From positions 8,494,001 to 8,558,000 of the forward strand of contig OZ025255.1 of the NCBI GenBank assembly GCA_964019135.1: DNA of 64,000 bases. Direction: 5' to 3'. Within the stretch, counting starts at the first letter, position 1. Each line of letters starts with the position of its first letter. Below are positions 18,256-60,480 of the stretch, piece after piece. This DNA is from Arenicola marina (Eukaryota > Annelida > Polychaeta > Arenicolidae). The translations under genes and the position numbers were made by a program. The notes beneath the pieces were generated by a model. The model was not told the origin of the DNA. It did no database searches and saw nothing but the letters and a program-made list of their open reading frames with translations.

Positions 18256-18904
18256 GCCAAACTCCATTTACTCAAAGGCAGCTTCACGTTTATGTCAATT
18301 AGTAATTTACACCACTAATGGTTAAAGGTATCACAAATGAAAGACATCTAGTTTAAACAACCCTTGCACACAGGAAATGTATCCGTTGGAACACGTGATT
18401 TACATTCATACCCACGTGACGAGTGGTTACAATCAAGTGACTTCCGGTTAATTCTTCGTCACCTTTGGTAACATACTATGTTGACATGGTAACACCTACT
18501 TCCGGTCCTGTGGTTCCACTGTGGGCTGAGCCAGCTGACATCACCAGACATAGACATGACGTCATGATAGACCGCACAGACGTCTGACCACACACACAAA
18601 TACTCGTTTGGCTTGATGGTGCGTCTAGCTACGCGTAGTCTGTCACAGTGCAGTAAAACCCACATTGCCTCACACAGACACGACTCCACATGGCTAATCA
18701 CGCAGCGAGCCGCGACACAGCGACAAACATTCCAAACAGCCATGTCGAAAGTAAAAGCAGCAAAACACGCATGAAACCATTATATTAATATTAGTAAACA
18801 ATATTCAGCAAGATGCCAACGCAGATCGTGCGTCCAACAAGCCTGATCTTTAACTCCACATTTGGTTATGAAACGACTTTCACCGGTCGACACTTGTAGT
18901 CTTT

Positions 18905-19025
18905 TGTACGGCCCCAGTGACCTTCACTTCGGCTCAAACGACTTTCACTTTGGTCCAAACGACCTCCGCTTCGGCCAAAGTGACCTCCGCTTCGGCCCTA
19001 GTGGCTTCCACTTCGGTCGTACTCG
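18905..19025. repeat. ~22 bp tandem repeat just 3' of the NEDD4 stop
   Basis: About six copies of a unit near gacctccgcttcggcccaaa, beginning about 15 nt after the NEDD4 stop codon on the minus strand. It is therefore almost certainly transcribed in the 3' UTR. Confidence 0.8.
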
Positions 19026-19040
19026 GCTGCTTTTCGGTGT

Positions 19041-48975
<29,935 letters not shown>

Positions 48976-50938
48976 CTTAGATTTTTTACATTTTAAAATC
49001 AAGGCTAAAAGTATCTCAAAATGATGATGCATATATATGTTTGATATATATAGTTGAGTCTGTAAAATAACAATTTCAACATAAAACTGCGCGGACTAGT
49101 TTATCGCGCGCGGACGTCCTAGCAAAAGCCGCGGTCGATATCACACAGAATAACTAACAGCGAACAGGTGCGCAGGGATATAAAGCCGGCCACCAACTTT
49201 TGCTCCGGTGAACAAATTTTCTCTCTCCGGATAACCCACAGGGTTTCAGGATTTAAATTCAATACAGAATACACTTATTTGACATGGAAAAGAGACTGGT
49301 ATTATAAAAATTACAGAACATTTTGCTTTAACACCTTGACCAGGTCAGCCTCTGTACTGCACTAGTCTGTTCTCGATAAAAGGTATAGAAGATCTCTGAA
49401 TTGTTCTCATACCTGATTAACGACGATTGCGCGCGCAGCGTAACTGTGGAGGTATATGCAGCAACATATTATAGGATGCGGCAACTAGGCCTACCCTTTC
49501 TCTGAATATCTCGTTGGGCAATAGATGAATTACCTTCCATGCATACATTGCAAGTGTGCCACGAGGAAATACCTTACAGCGCAGATATTGTAACTGTGCC
49601 ACGAGAAAATACCTTAAAGCTAGATATTGCAACGGTACCACGAGGCAACATGGTTAGACGTATATCTAGACTTGTGAAGGCGAGTATAGGGAGGGGGCTG
49701 GCGTCTACATTTGGTAAATATTGAAATGATAGACATGTCCTGCATCTAAAATAATGTGCGGGGGGTGGGGGGGGGGGGGGTCCACGCCTGACATGGCTTA
49801 TTGGCATTGACACGGAAGGCATCTTCGCTTATACCCATGCCTCTACTCCAACTGGATCAACTAATGGGGGTGGGTTCGAGACAGGTCGGTCTGGTTAACT
49901 ACCTTATCGCCGGTTTCATAATGGATATCCTTGCCAAATGACATTTGGTGGACGCAAAAGTTTGTACAAAGCTAGGTCATACGACGAGTTGAATACAAAT
50001 TCTGTAAATAGATATATATAAGCTTACTAGATTCCACTGCACCGGTACATAGGCCTATCATGAACACTATACTTGGCGAGCTTTGGAGATAACAAATTTT
50101 CATCAGATGAGAATGGTGCATAGGAGTAATTAAATTAAGAACGGCTTTAAGTAATTAAGTTTATACGGATTTACACTATAATCGCTTATCCTACACATCA
50201 TATAGGCCTAGTCTATCTCTTTAAATCAGGGGCAGATATAAGAATTCGAAGGGGGGCCCTCGGCTCTCTGAAAACCTGCGACCAGTGGAATGACCGCGAG
50301 TGTCCGCGGAATTTCTGTTTCGGGGTCCCATAGAAACCACATGGAACCGTCAGTGATGCTATAGCTATCTGGTGAGGGAATCACCCATGCATAAGAACTA
50401 CGTAGTATGGCCGCCACACATGGACGACTTTGAATGGTTCAGACAGTACAGGGCAGCTTTATACTAGGCCCCTACGTGGCACAGACGCTCCTACGCGTGA
50501 TATGTGGCCATTCGGCAATGATTTGAAATAAGCAAACTAAAATAGTGGGTTGAAATAGAGGAGGGTCCTTACACGGGGGGGGGGGGGGGGGTCCACACCT
50601 CTTCAATGTAGAATGCACGCATCCCCCCATGCACCTCACACTCCCCGGATCCGCCATTGATATTACGGCCACTGGATTTCGTTAGCCATAAGACCCTTAC
50701 CCCTGGATATCAGCCCAGAGTCCCAGCCTTTGAGACCGATTAAATGCTACACAGCGCCGTCCTATTCGGAGAATGTAAACCGGAACTGATAGTAGCTAAT
50801 GACAACGCTTTGGCGTCACTTCAGAAGCAAAGCTATATATATTCGACATTTGAATCTCCTCTGTCGTCGACCGCAGTGCCAGTGGCGATATTATTCCTTA
50901 TTTTCCTCAACCTGTTTCTTTGACAAGACTTGCTGAAG
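48976..50938. promoter_or_regulatory. shared intergenic region between divergent NEDD4 and CFAP141
   Basis: About 2 kb separates the two start codons, which point away from each other. It contains a 45-bp repeat in three copies (about 49540-49660, with gtgccacgaggaaatacctt) and poly-G tracts (about 49758-49780, 50574-50591). No TATA box was assigned. Confidence 0.4.
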
Positions 50939-51028
50939 ATGAGTTTGTCAACTTCTTATCGTTATGAAGCTATGACTGAGAAAAAGAGCCTGAAAATGGC
51001 GCTCCATAGGCCGTCAGAACGAGTTCGG
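50939..51028 (+). CDS. CFAP141: CFAP141 exon 1
   Basis: ATG at 50939 encodes MSLSTSYRYEAMTEKKSLKM, then ALHRPSERVR: 30 codons, with a gtaag donor at 51029. Phase 0. Confidence 0.75.
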
Positions 51029-53986
51029 GTAAGAAATTGATCAAAGCCAAGACTGGCAAGAGGCAAAACTGCAAAAGCACATGCGCCGTAAATCAACTGA
51101 GGCATGGGCCAAGGAGGTTGGGTGGGGGGGGGGGGGCCGGCCTGTGTCAGTTAATAAACGGCACCTGTTGCCAAAAGTGACTGTAGGCTAAGAGTTAGAG
51201 TAAAACCGTCCTAAGTTTTACATCATAACTAAGTCTAAGATAAGACAGCGCGACGTAGTGCCCTCCACTCCTTGGCCTTAGATGGAGGGGCAGGGGGGGG
51301 GGGGGGGGGGCGGTGTAACGGCGATTTGAAAAAAACTAAACTTCAAACTGAAACACATATTATGGCCTAGAAGCTGAGGCTGAGTAACGGCTTTATCATG
51401 GCTCAGCTGTTAGGCGGCACTGCCACTGTAAATTTAGGCTTATTTGCGACCGTCTGACAGACCGAGAATCGCGCTTCCCTTAGCTGAGTGTACTAAGACG
51501 CGGGAGCGGTGCGATGAATGTCAGTACCTATAGCTGTTCGGTAAATGAATGTGGTCTTGAATTTGACTGACGCCCCACATAATCATTTACACGGTATAAT
51601 TATTAAAAAAAAATTCTCTTCGGCTATATTGTGAAAGTTTGTGCGATTGGCGCAAGGATGCTAGATCTAGTAAGCTTATATATTATAATATTTTGTGTGT
51701 CTTTTGTGTGTGATTTTGTCTCGGCATGCATAGTAATTATGCTTAGAAGAGGAAACATCTTTTCTTCTCTAGGCCTCGACCGAGGTAAATTAATTCACTC
51801 GAACCGATAAAATATGTTACCTGTCTTTACGTGACATATTCGGCTGGGGTAACAGATAGTTCCGGACCGACTTTCTGAGAGTACAATGCTGGGTCTCGTT
51901 GTACGTGGACTGGTCCATCACGATCGAATCAGATCTCACGGCCCAGCAACTCAACTCAAGATATTAAAATTCTACTTGAATGTGTTGTGTTGAACTAACA
52001 ATTGTCTCACACGGTTATATATGTTCATTTTGTTTAACTAAATAGGAATATTGGTTATTTAGTTACGTAGTTTATGGCTTTCTCCTTCGTAGAGGAGCGG
52101 ACATGAAGTCTTTTTTCTGGTCGGAATGCATGTGTGGTGTTGACAGTAGGGAAACAGTATATGGATGACGTTATGATGCAAGAAGAGAATTATATCTATA
52201 CTACTAAAATGAAGCTGTCTGTCTGTCTGTCCCACCCACCTATGCACCCGCTGCATGCACCAGCACATTGGCACCAGCAGCCCCCTTGAACATGTTGAAT
52301 GTGTCCACATTGTCGATAGTTGCTTATCGCGTTTCCCGCATAGTCACCAAACGTGGCTGGGTGTGCCAACATTAATAACATTAGTCGTAACGCCTTATCG
52401 CCGAATTCAACACATATCAGATATCTATGGCAAGCCGGTGTAGTCATACTGGTAGCAATGCTAGTCATCAAAGCTAGACATCAGTTACCGCAGTACCCTT
52501 TACCGCAGTACCATATTCTACAGCTAAGCGGTAACAGCGCTGGACATCAGCTACCACAGTGTTCAATTTTACAGTAAAGCGGACCCAGTGTCCAATTTTA
52601 GTTAAGCGGACCGCATGCGGGAACAGCGCTAGACACCAGTTACCGCAGTGTACAAGTTTACAGTTAAGCGGACTGCATGTGGGAACAGCGTTAGACACCA
52701 GTTACCGAGGTGTCCAAGTTTACAGTTAAGCGGACCCAGTGTCCAATGCTAGATATCTGTTACTGCCATGTCCAATTTTACAGTTAAGCGGACTACATGC
52801 GGAAACAGCGCTAGACACGCAGTGTCAAACTTTACAGTTAAGCGGACTACATGCCGAAACAGCGCTATAGACGGTTTAAACAGAATACACCCAAATCACC
52901 GACGCCCCGGCCACGGACAATTATTAACCCATGTTATCCCTACCCCACCTCGACCCCGATATCTGTATCGTTACGGGAAAGACACTATTTAAAGATTTGT
53001 AGTAATTTCAGGCTAGCACCGGGCCACAAATAATCCAACTGGATAACATTTTCTACCAAGGCCCGGCACTTCATCGAAATTATGACATATACCGGTACTC
53101 GATTTTGTTTCAGATTGATGAAATGATGGCATGTCGAGAACAGCAGGCTAAACTGTAAGTGCTGTGGATGACAAATCTTAGTTTTTAGTGTTGCAGTTGC
53201 CACTGATAAAGTTGCAACTTCACAGTGTTACATATGTAATGTGACATATGTAGACTGCTTTGAAATAAAACGTTGACTTGTGCACTTCTACTCTTTAGAT
53301 GATATATGCTCTGATTTCTAAGCTATTTGTTAAGATGAATTTTACGTTCCCCTTTTTCATCTGAACTCTATTGTGTTGTTGCCGCAGGGAAAGTCAAATC
53401 AACCTTAAATCGGAATGGAATGAGGCATTGCAGACTGCAGCATTGATGAAAAAGATGAAAATTGACGCAAAACAAACACAGGAAGAATTAAAAATGGCAC
53501 GGAGGGCTGCTATTATGGTAAGGATCACAAAGTGCGGCTGACAACTGAATTCTTATGTCTAGTTCTAGATAGTGATCAGTTACTGATGGTTACACAGCAG
53601 CAGGCCGCAGGCCAGCAGGCTCAACTGCAGATTAACAGGTTGTGGGTTCGAACCACATGGCATCTGCATGTGGGGAACGTTTCATGCAAACCCATTTCAT
53701 TGTCCCGGGAGCTTTGTTCGCCCACCCCACAAACTCGACCTAAAACAACAATATTTCATTTCATATGTGTATCTGCTTACCCCCCCCCCCACCCCAACAG
53801 ATGTGCGTGCCAGAATGTAGAATGCGATGTCATTGTGTACGGATGCTGCCTCGATGTGATTCGTTTACGTTTCTTTTCCCCCAGGTACGCCAAGCGGCAC
53901 TACGGCGCCTGCTGGCGGCCGAAAACCAGAACTATGAACGAGAACTCCACGAGAAAGGCAGCGCCTTCTACATTCAGCGCGCCTAG
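50939..53986 (+). CDS. CFAP141: CFAP141 (C1orf189-like) cilia and flagella associated protein, 4 coding exons
   Basis: Exons are 50939-51028, 53114-53154, 53388-53517 and 53885-53986: 120 residues plus stop, all junctions GT-AG with matching phases. The second half (EELKMARRAAIMVRQAALRR, then LLAAENQNYERELHEKGSAF and YIQRA) lines up with human C1orf189/CFAP141. That protein also has MVRQAAL, a Glu/Gln-rich helix and a GKAFYVERF end; its length is about 101 residues (from memory). CFAP141 is a microtubule inner protein of ciliary axonemal doublets. The sequence is almost wholly helical and charged. The recognition rests on my memory of the human sequence, so a database match is still wanted. 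The terminal exon is followed by tandem copies of its own tail. Confidence 0.8.
51029..52190. other. CFAP141 intron 1 (first part), no gene seen
   Basis: Intron sequence with two long poly-G tracts (about 51124-51136, 51293-51310). Nothing coding is seen. Confidence 0.55.
52195..52900 (+). mobile_element. Helitron-type copy B (5' end clear, 3' end not found)
   Basis: Starts TCTATACTACTAAAATGAAG and shares the ctgtctgtcccac...gcatgca block with copies at 27234 (minus) and 56095. From about 52480 to 52860 it contains about six copies of a 60-75 bp repeat with cagttaagcggactgcatg. No terminal CTAG hairpin was identified. Lies in CFAP141 intron 1. Confidence 0.55.
53114..53154 (+). CDS. CFAP141: CFAP141 exon 2 (41 nt)
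   Basis: Acceptor gtttcag; encodes IDEMMACREQQAKL; donor gtaagt. Ends in phase 2. Confidence 0.78.
53388..53517 (+). CDS. CFAP141: CFAP141 exon 3
   Basis: Acceptor gccgcag; encodes ESQINLKSEWNEALQTAALM, then KKMKIDAKQTQEELKMARRA and AIM; donor gtaagg. Phase 2 in, phase 0 out. Confidence 0.82.
53590..53765 (+). mobile_element. tRNA-derived SINE remnant
   Basis: B-box-like gtgggttcgaaccacatgg is followed by aacgtttcatgcaaaccca, the same body as the copy at 25346-25560. CFAP141 intron 3. Confidence 0.5.
53885..53986 (+). CDS. CFAP141: CFAP141 exon 4 with stop
   Basis: Acceptor tttcccccag; encodes VRQAALRRLLAAENQNYERE, then LHEKGSAFYIQRA and TAG. This is the best-conserved part of the family. 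Confidence 0.85.
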   Translation, partial: VRQAALRRLLAAENQNYERELHEKGSAFYIQRA

Positions 53987-54252
53987 CTTGGCGCTGTTAT
54001 CCCGAACTCCACGAGAAAAGCAGCGCCTTTTATATTCTGCGCGCCTAGCTTGGCGCTGTTATCCCGAACTTCATGATAAAGGCAGCGCCTTTTACATTCT
54101 GCGCGCCTAGCTTGACGCTGTTATCCTGAACTCCACGAGAAAGGCAGCGCCTTTTACATTCTGCGCGCCTAGCTTGGCGCTGTTATCCCGAACTTCATGA
54201 TAGAGGCAGCGCCTTTTACATTCTGCGCGCCTTGGTTGGCGCTGTTATCCGA
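53943..54252 (+). repeat. 62-bp tandem repeat of the CFAP141 coding end, 5 copies
   Basis: Copies start at 53943, 54005, 54067, 54129 and 54191, exactly 62 bp apart. Each contains the last codons (ELHEKGSAFYI..RA), the stop TAG and about 20 nt of 3' sequence (cttggcgctgttatcc). Only the first is in the gene's frame; the others lie in the 3' UTR. Confidence 0.93.
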
Positions 54253-55440
54253 TCTAGTCCAATGTTATTGGTGTAACACAGATTGCTTATATACAGACGC
54301 TATATATACGTTGTTCGCTGCATGACCCAACAAGTGCGATGTCGACACGGATCCACGACGTACGCTGTTAGATAGCCGTTATAGTACTTCTCTATGATCG
54401 CTCCAAGCTCAGAACAACGCTTCACTGACGTCGCCTTTTGGCAGTTTGATATCGTTTTCGTGGTCATTTAGATGATATATATTTCAGAAAGAACATGTGC
54501 CAACAATATGGTGATTTGGCGTGCTAGAGCCATGATCTTGTGCATCATCCGCAGTGTATGAAACGTTTCAATGTTACCTCATCTGTGCCTATTTTGCCGT
54601 GTTTTAATTACTGTGTGTGGCTGGTGCGTTCATTACAATTGCCCATGAAGTGGCAGCTCAATCTGGTCATACGCATTACGGTGCTATATTTTTGGCGAGT
54701 ACATCTCAATCCCAGAAGTAGTACTTTATCTACTGGGTGCATTCGAATTACTGACAGCTGTAGTACTACGCCGCAGTGTACGAATTTGTTTTCGGTATTA
54801 TGTACTCTCTGAATGCGTCTCTTGTTATGTGATAATAAATATTCTCTGGACACATACATATATCGCTGGTGTATCACAAGTGGCTTTTACATAAACCAAT
54901 TTACAGGTTGTTGCAGGACTAGCTGTAAACGTCTGAATTTCAGTTATCAGTTTATTCAATCAGTTATTCGCCAAGATAAAGAGTGCCGCAATAAATAATA
55001 TGTAAAAAAGTACTTGGTCATGTGAACTTTAATTTTTTCAAATAATTGGTCAGGCTCCTTACCCGGTCGGCCAATAGTGGAGCGGTGTCGGTCATGCCGC
55101 TGAATTGTCCCCCCACCCCCACCCCCCTCACTAAACATCCGTATGGCTCCGCAATTTAAAAAGTATTTGCTCCGCTAAAACGAATTGATACACGGTTTGC
55201 GATAACTTCTTCAAGGCGGAGGAGCCGGGTAAGAGTGTAAATTGTTGCTCCAGCTCACGAGTGTCGCTCTCCGCTTCCGGTTGGAGATTATGATCATTTA
55301 GAGTAGGAGTGCTTTATTTTTCGCTAAATCTAGCGTAGATCTAGTCTTATCTTTCTGGATCCACCTTGTTTGTACGATACCTGGTGATCCTGCAGTTTCA
55401 GACCTTATCCCTATTATCGCTCAAGCTTATATTATAGGGT
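54253..55440. other. downstream of CFAP141, no gene seen
   Basis: AT-rich sequence; short frames lack motifs. AATAAA occurs at 54834-54839 and again near 54991, possible poly(A) signals for CFAP141. Confidence 0.4.
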
Positions 55441-55529
55441 CCAACCTACTTGTGTGGGCGATAATAGGGATGAGGTCAGTGGCAGTGCATTGGTGCAGCT
55501 TGGCGCAAGGGTGTATACTCGGAATGGCC

Positions 55530-55993
55530 GAACTGCGAAACGGCCGAGGTATTTAAGGGGGGTGGGGGGAAGGTGGGATGGGGTGGTTTGGTGGGGGGTG
55601 AATGGGGTGGGGTGGGGTCGTCGAGCCCGAGCCGCCAGCGGATTAGTCTGCGCCTCGACGATTGGGTGTCTGGCTTGGCGTCGGCCAAGATGGCTTCGGC
55701 ATCGGGTGGGGGAGGGGGGAGGGGGCTGCGTCCGGCACGCGTGGTGTCACTTGTGTTTGTGTTGCTGGCTGCTGGGTGTGTGGGACCAATATTTACTGAT
55801 TTTTTAGGAGAAATCTTCACGGCCGGGCCACTTAAGTAATCACTAAATTTGGGGGAATTGTCAACGGCCCCGTAACGAGCATGGATAACGTTTACGCGGC
55901 CCGTAATGAGCATTGATAACGCGGAATTTGCACGCGGCCCGAAACATTTTTCACACGGAAACTCAGCTTCATTCATTCTGATTTCACGCGATG
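55530..55993 (+). mobile_element. left arm of ~460-bp inverted repeat
   Basis: Its reverse complement is found at 61588-62075 (for example ggaatggccgaactgcgaaa, cacttgtgtttgtgttgctg, and ttcacggccgggccactta). The arms enclose about 5.6 kb of nested elements. Family not recognised. Confidence 0.8.
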
Positions 55994-57446
55994 TTCATTA
56001 CTCAATAATAATAAGCAATGATAACGCGGAAATTTGGTGTGTCAGTTGGTTTATGCAGCGAAAGATAACGGAAACTTATAAAGATTTAATAATATCTATA
56101 CTAATAAAATGAAGCTGTCTGTCCCACTATGCCGCGGCATGCAAGAGCCCATTGACATCAGCAGCCGCACCTAGCCGCCTTGAACCTAGCCGCCTTGAAC
56201 CTATTAAAATCCAGCCGCCGCTCTTAGATGTGTCAAAGCTATCGCATGTGTCAACACAACCGCTGGGTGCATATCACCTTATCCCGCGACCTTGGCGCAA
56301 GTGCCCCCAGGCAAGCCCGCTTCTCTAGGGGCACAACGGTAACAATGTTAAAATCCTTCGACGTTAGTAGGGAATCGACTGTAGCTTTTATTATAATGCA
56401 GGCGCGTACAATAACAGTGCTTACGTATTCTATATACCTTGTTCTATCTTCTGACATCAAGAAAGTGTGTCAACACTAGATTGTTCCAGTCATATTTTCG
56501 CGAACAAATGTTGGAGCATGCGACTTTTCCCTACCAACCGCCATGTGTATGCAGCGCCACCTGGCGAATCCCGCCACCATTTGAACCATATGTAGCCTGG
56601 GTCCGAAACTTTGTAACAGTCAATGACCTGTGATAGTCTCCTCCACAGCCCCCCACTGCGTGGCCAGCTCACTCAGATTGGGTCTGTAAACGGCTAAATT
56701 CACTGTACGGAATTCCGTACAGTGACGTCACAAAAATCCCATCAGCCTCCGCGGCATCTCACCAACCAAGATGGCGAGAGCAAGTGGTCGACAAAACCAT
56801 TCCCATGCAAAGCTGTGTAGTGCATGGCGTAAGAACACAATAATGCGTCATTACACTACACGATAAAGGTAAAACAAGATAGTTTTGATGTTTTGGTATC
56901 ACTTTTTGATCATGACAAGACATAGTTTCTTCATTTTTTGGGAATTTTGCAGTCAGCTTCATTGGCAGTTTACTGGCGCAGGTACCAACCCGGCAAAAAT
57001 CTGTCGGAAAGTCGCTGAGCCTAAGGGACGGGCCATTTGATCCCAAGGGCGAGAGGGGGCGATGGTTTTGTTTCACTTTAAACTTCAAATCTAGAAGTCG
57101 ATCTATTTTGCATGCAAAGAGTTGTAATGTCCAAAATGTTGATGTCTAAAAGCTAGTCACAGCTATATAGGCACTGTAAAGCGACGGAAAGAGGGTAAAT
57201 GGGGTAGCCCCGTTGCATGACCCCCCCCACCCCCCTAGCTATTACGCTGTGGGCCGCGCCGGAGCGGGCTCTCGTCTCCGTATCGTGCGAGGCCTCCAAG
57301 TCAGAGGGACTCCTTTCAGGACTAGGGGTGGGGGTGCGACTATGTGGCCCAATACCGCCCGCCCCTCCCTCTGTCACTTTACGATGCCCGTGAATTTAGA
57401 TCTCTGTATTCTTTAACTGCACAACTATATAAAAACGGCATTAAAT

Positions 57447-57641
57447 CAGTCGGGGGCGGATCAAGGAATTTGGAAAATTCCCAGGGAGTGGGGGGGGGGG
57501 TGCTCTCTAAAAACTTGCGGCCGGGGTGGGGGGGGGGGTACCCGAAGAACCCGACTTTGACAGTGTATGTTCAAGTTCCCAAGGGAGGGGGGGGGGATTG
57601 GTTTCAACCCCCCTGACCCCACCTCTAGTTCCGCCCCTGAT
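57447..57641. mobile_element. possible small hAT-like MITE
   Basis: Left cgggggcggatcaaggaatt and right ctagttccgcccctga form a short imperfect inverted repeat of the kind seen at hAT MITE ends. A clean 8-bp duplication was not seen, and G-rich tracts fill the inside. Confidence 0.3.
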
Positions 57642-60480
57642 CTTAGCAGTATCTTCCTGTTGGAAGTTGGAATTATTGTGGTGAAAAATTTCTTCCATCA
57701 CTTTATACATTTATAATATATATATCATAATAATATCTGTCCTGCTAAAAGCCTTACCTGGCTCTAAGGTCACATGGTGTTGTTACATCACCGCATACAT
57801 GCTGCTTAGAGGGAGGCCTATTAATAAGCTTACAAACATGCCCGCCACCCTACCTCCTGCAATCAAATGGTTATGCCCCTTTTACAGCTATAATGGGTCA
57901 CCTGTTTTTTTTTTTCAACATTGGTCATGTAAACTTTGATTGTTCAGCAACATTCATGTCATAAAAATCAATATAAAATTATCTGCATCAACCTATTAAA
58001 TTAATATTTTACTCTAATAAGTATCATTTTAAGTATTATCATAGATTATGTGTCATCATAATTATAAGCCTGTCATATTATATTTTTTGGCACATTATTA
58101 CAGTTAAATGTTTAAAAGTAATCAATAAACATTTTACTGTATCACTCCTCTCACATGCTGCGTCTTATAGTGAAAAGCTTTTTTTTGTTTAGGTGGTTTT
58201 ATCTTTTGGTGAAATAGAAATTTGTATTATGTTATTTGGTGAAAGTTATAGGTTTTGATGAGAGAAAAAAGCTATTATAGTTCTGTAGCGGATAAAATTA
58301 CAGGTTCATTAACAGTTATGTACATGTTTATGCAGGCTTCTCTTCACTTAGAAAAAGAATCTAGGGAGTTAACATTTCATGGTCACACACATTCATAATA
58401 ATTAAGTTAAGTCTACCAGACATTAACTTAAGCCTCAAATATCAAATAAATCATCAACAGGAAGTTTTAAGTACTAGATACCGGTATTTGCTTTAAAGAA
58501 TAAAAATTATAATAAAATAAAACAGATTATAAATTTCTTTTTATAACAGTTATAACTGTAACTACATATATACATAAAGATGAGACTGCCTGAGAACATT
58601 ATTGGATAGTTTTGCAGCAAAAAACGTGTGCTGCACGTATAACATGGAATATATCTGTTCCCCTGGGAATACTGGTAATTAGAAAGGTATTTTGTGCTGC
58701 AGAAATTCCTCTTGAAGTTTCAGGGGTTCAGGAGATTTATATGTGTGCATGAAGAACAAAATTATATTAACAAAACATCAGCCAAATTCGATTGAAGAAT
58801 GACAAACACATTTTATTGAAAGCATTAATAAGTATTATTTCATGAAACTAAATGAAAAACATTTCGTCTAATTATTCTTAGGTAGGATTGATGTAAATCA
58901 ACAATGGCTACCAAGTTTTCATAATGACCCAGCTCATAATTCTAACAAATCCCTGGCTTATTTCATTTCAAAATCTTGCATTAGCATGCATTTGAACTGT
59001 GCTTCACTGTGATAGTCATGAAACAGCATCCTGTGATGGCTCCAGATGTGGTGTCCTGGTCTTGACAAAGCACCATTCGCGCAAGTTTAACCTCTCACGA
59101 AAAAGTAACACTGAAGGGTTAACATGAGTTGGTTCTCCCCCATGTGTTCAATAGTCCAGTGCCTCAACCAGCCTCTTGACAATATGCTGTGAATATAAAA
59201 GTAACTTTTATATATTAGGGGTTTCACAGATTGATCATAAATTTGATACATGATTATATGTAATAAGATACTGGGCGAAGCTCTCATCATGGGAGTTTTG
59301 GAGATGCAGTGTATGACTAATCAAAGGAATCTAAGTAGAGCAGACAACTATGTACAATTCTCTCAGACAAAGTAAATTACCCAGGTGAAAAAAGTAATAC
59401 TTGCTGCTTAACACTTGATCATCTGAGTTTACTATACAGAGCCATAATCTGCTCATATGTCATATTGCTCAATCAGTTGCTTAAAAATCATGCTTAATTG
59501 TACTTCACATAAATGACAATAATAAGATGTTTTATAGACTTCAGTCATGTGGTTATGTGCATGTCATGTACATATGAAGTCCTTACACAGACACTATACC
59601 AGAAATAGATTATAACACTACCGAATTTAGATAAGAATTAAGGAATAAACATGATTATTTAAGGCTAAAACCCTTCAAGTAATAAATAACAGGAATATAT
59701 AAATATCTATTCTAAATGCCTCAATAGCATTTGGCAAATGAATATTGTCTGGAGGTCTGCAAATATCTGCAGCATAGCTCTTCATGCATCTAAAAGACAA
59801 AAACACAGATAAGTTTATTAAATTGTTGCAATAATTTTTATGATTGTTGGGTATGGTGGGGAGAGGTAAAATCATATGCTGGCCCTTTTATATTGACACA
59901 CTGATATTACAGCTGCATAAAAAACATCATTAATTTAAAATGCAAAATTTGCCACAAATTAATCAACAGCATTTAATTGCATCTGTATACCTAATGAAGC
60001 TAGCTTATATACTGATAATCATATGTAATGAAAACATAAAGAATTAAATATAACTGACCTGCAATTTCCAGCATAGATGTTACTTCTGCCAGCTTATTTC
60101 TTCGCTGGTGTATAACCGAATTGACAGTGACACCACTGTCATTTCTCTTGGGCGGTCACTGAAGGCATCAGCTGATCAGCCCCCCCCTCCCCCCCCCCCC
60201 CCACCTGAACTGGAAAGTAAACATTCTCGATTTTCGCGAAACGTCCGCCTGATCGGAGGATTCTTCCACGTATTTCCGCCTACAATCACATTATTTTTTT
60301 CCTAAATAGCCATGCGTCTGCTTTTCTTTCCTGGTTGTTTCGTTTATATGCGTTAAAACTACTTTAGGAGCAAGTTTAAATCTTATTTCAGCCAAAACGC
60401 TTTTACTTTCTCCAAAACTTTGTCAAGGGCGGCCATGATGCACCCGCTGAGCTAAAGTTAGCACAGCCAATGAGAATATT
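57642..60480. other. interior of the long-TIR element, AT-rich, no assigned gene
   Basis: AT-rich with few long frames. Some minus-strand segments resemble exons: 60104-60059 (VIHQRRNKLAEVTSMLEIA before gtcagt), 59790-59716 (CMKSYAADICRPPDNIHLPN after ttttag) and 59186-59148 (HIVKRLVEALDY, then a stop, after ttcacag). Their phases do not join directly and I do not recognise them. No function is claimed. Confidence 0.3.

Noticed and set aside
56759-57088. 109-residue minus-strand frame (HRPLSPLGSNGPSLRLSDFP...)
   Set aside because: Briefly considered as a transposase or zinc-finger domain, but the Cys/His spacing fits no family I know; it lies inside the long-TIR element.
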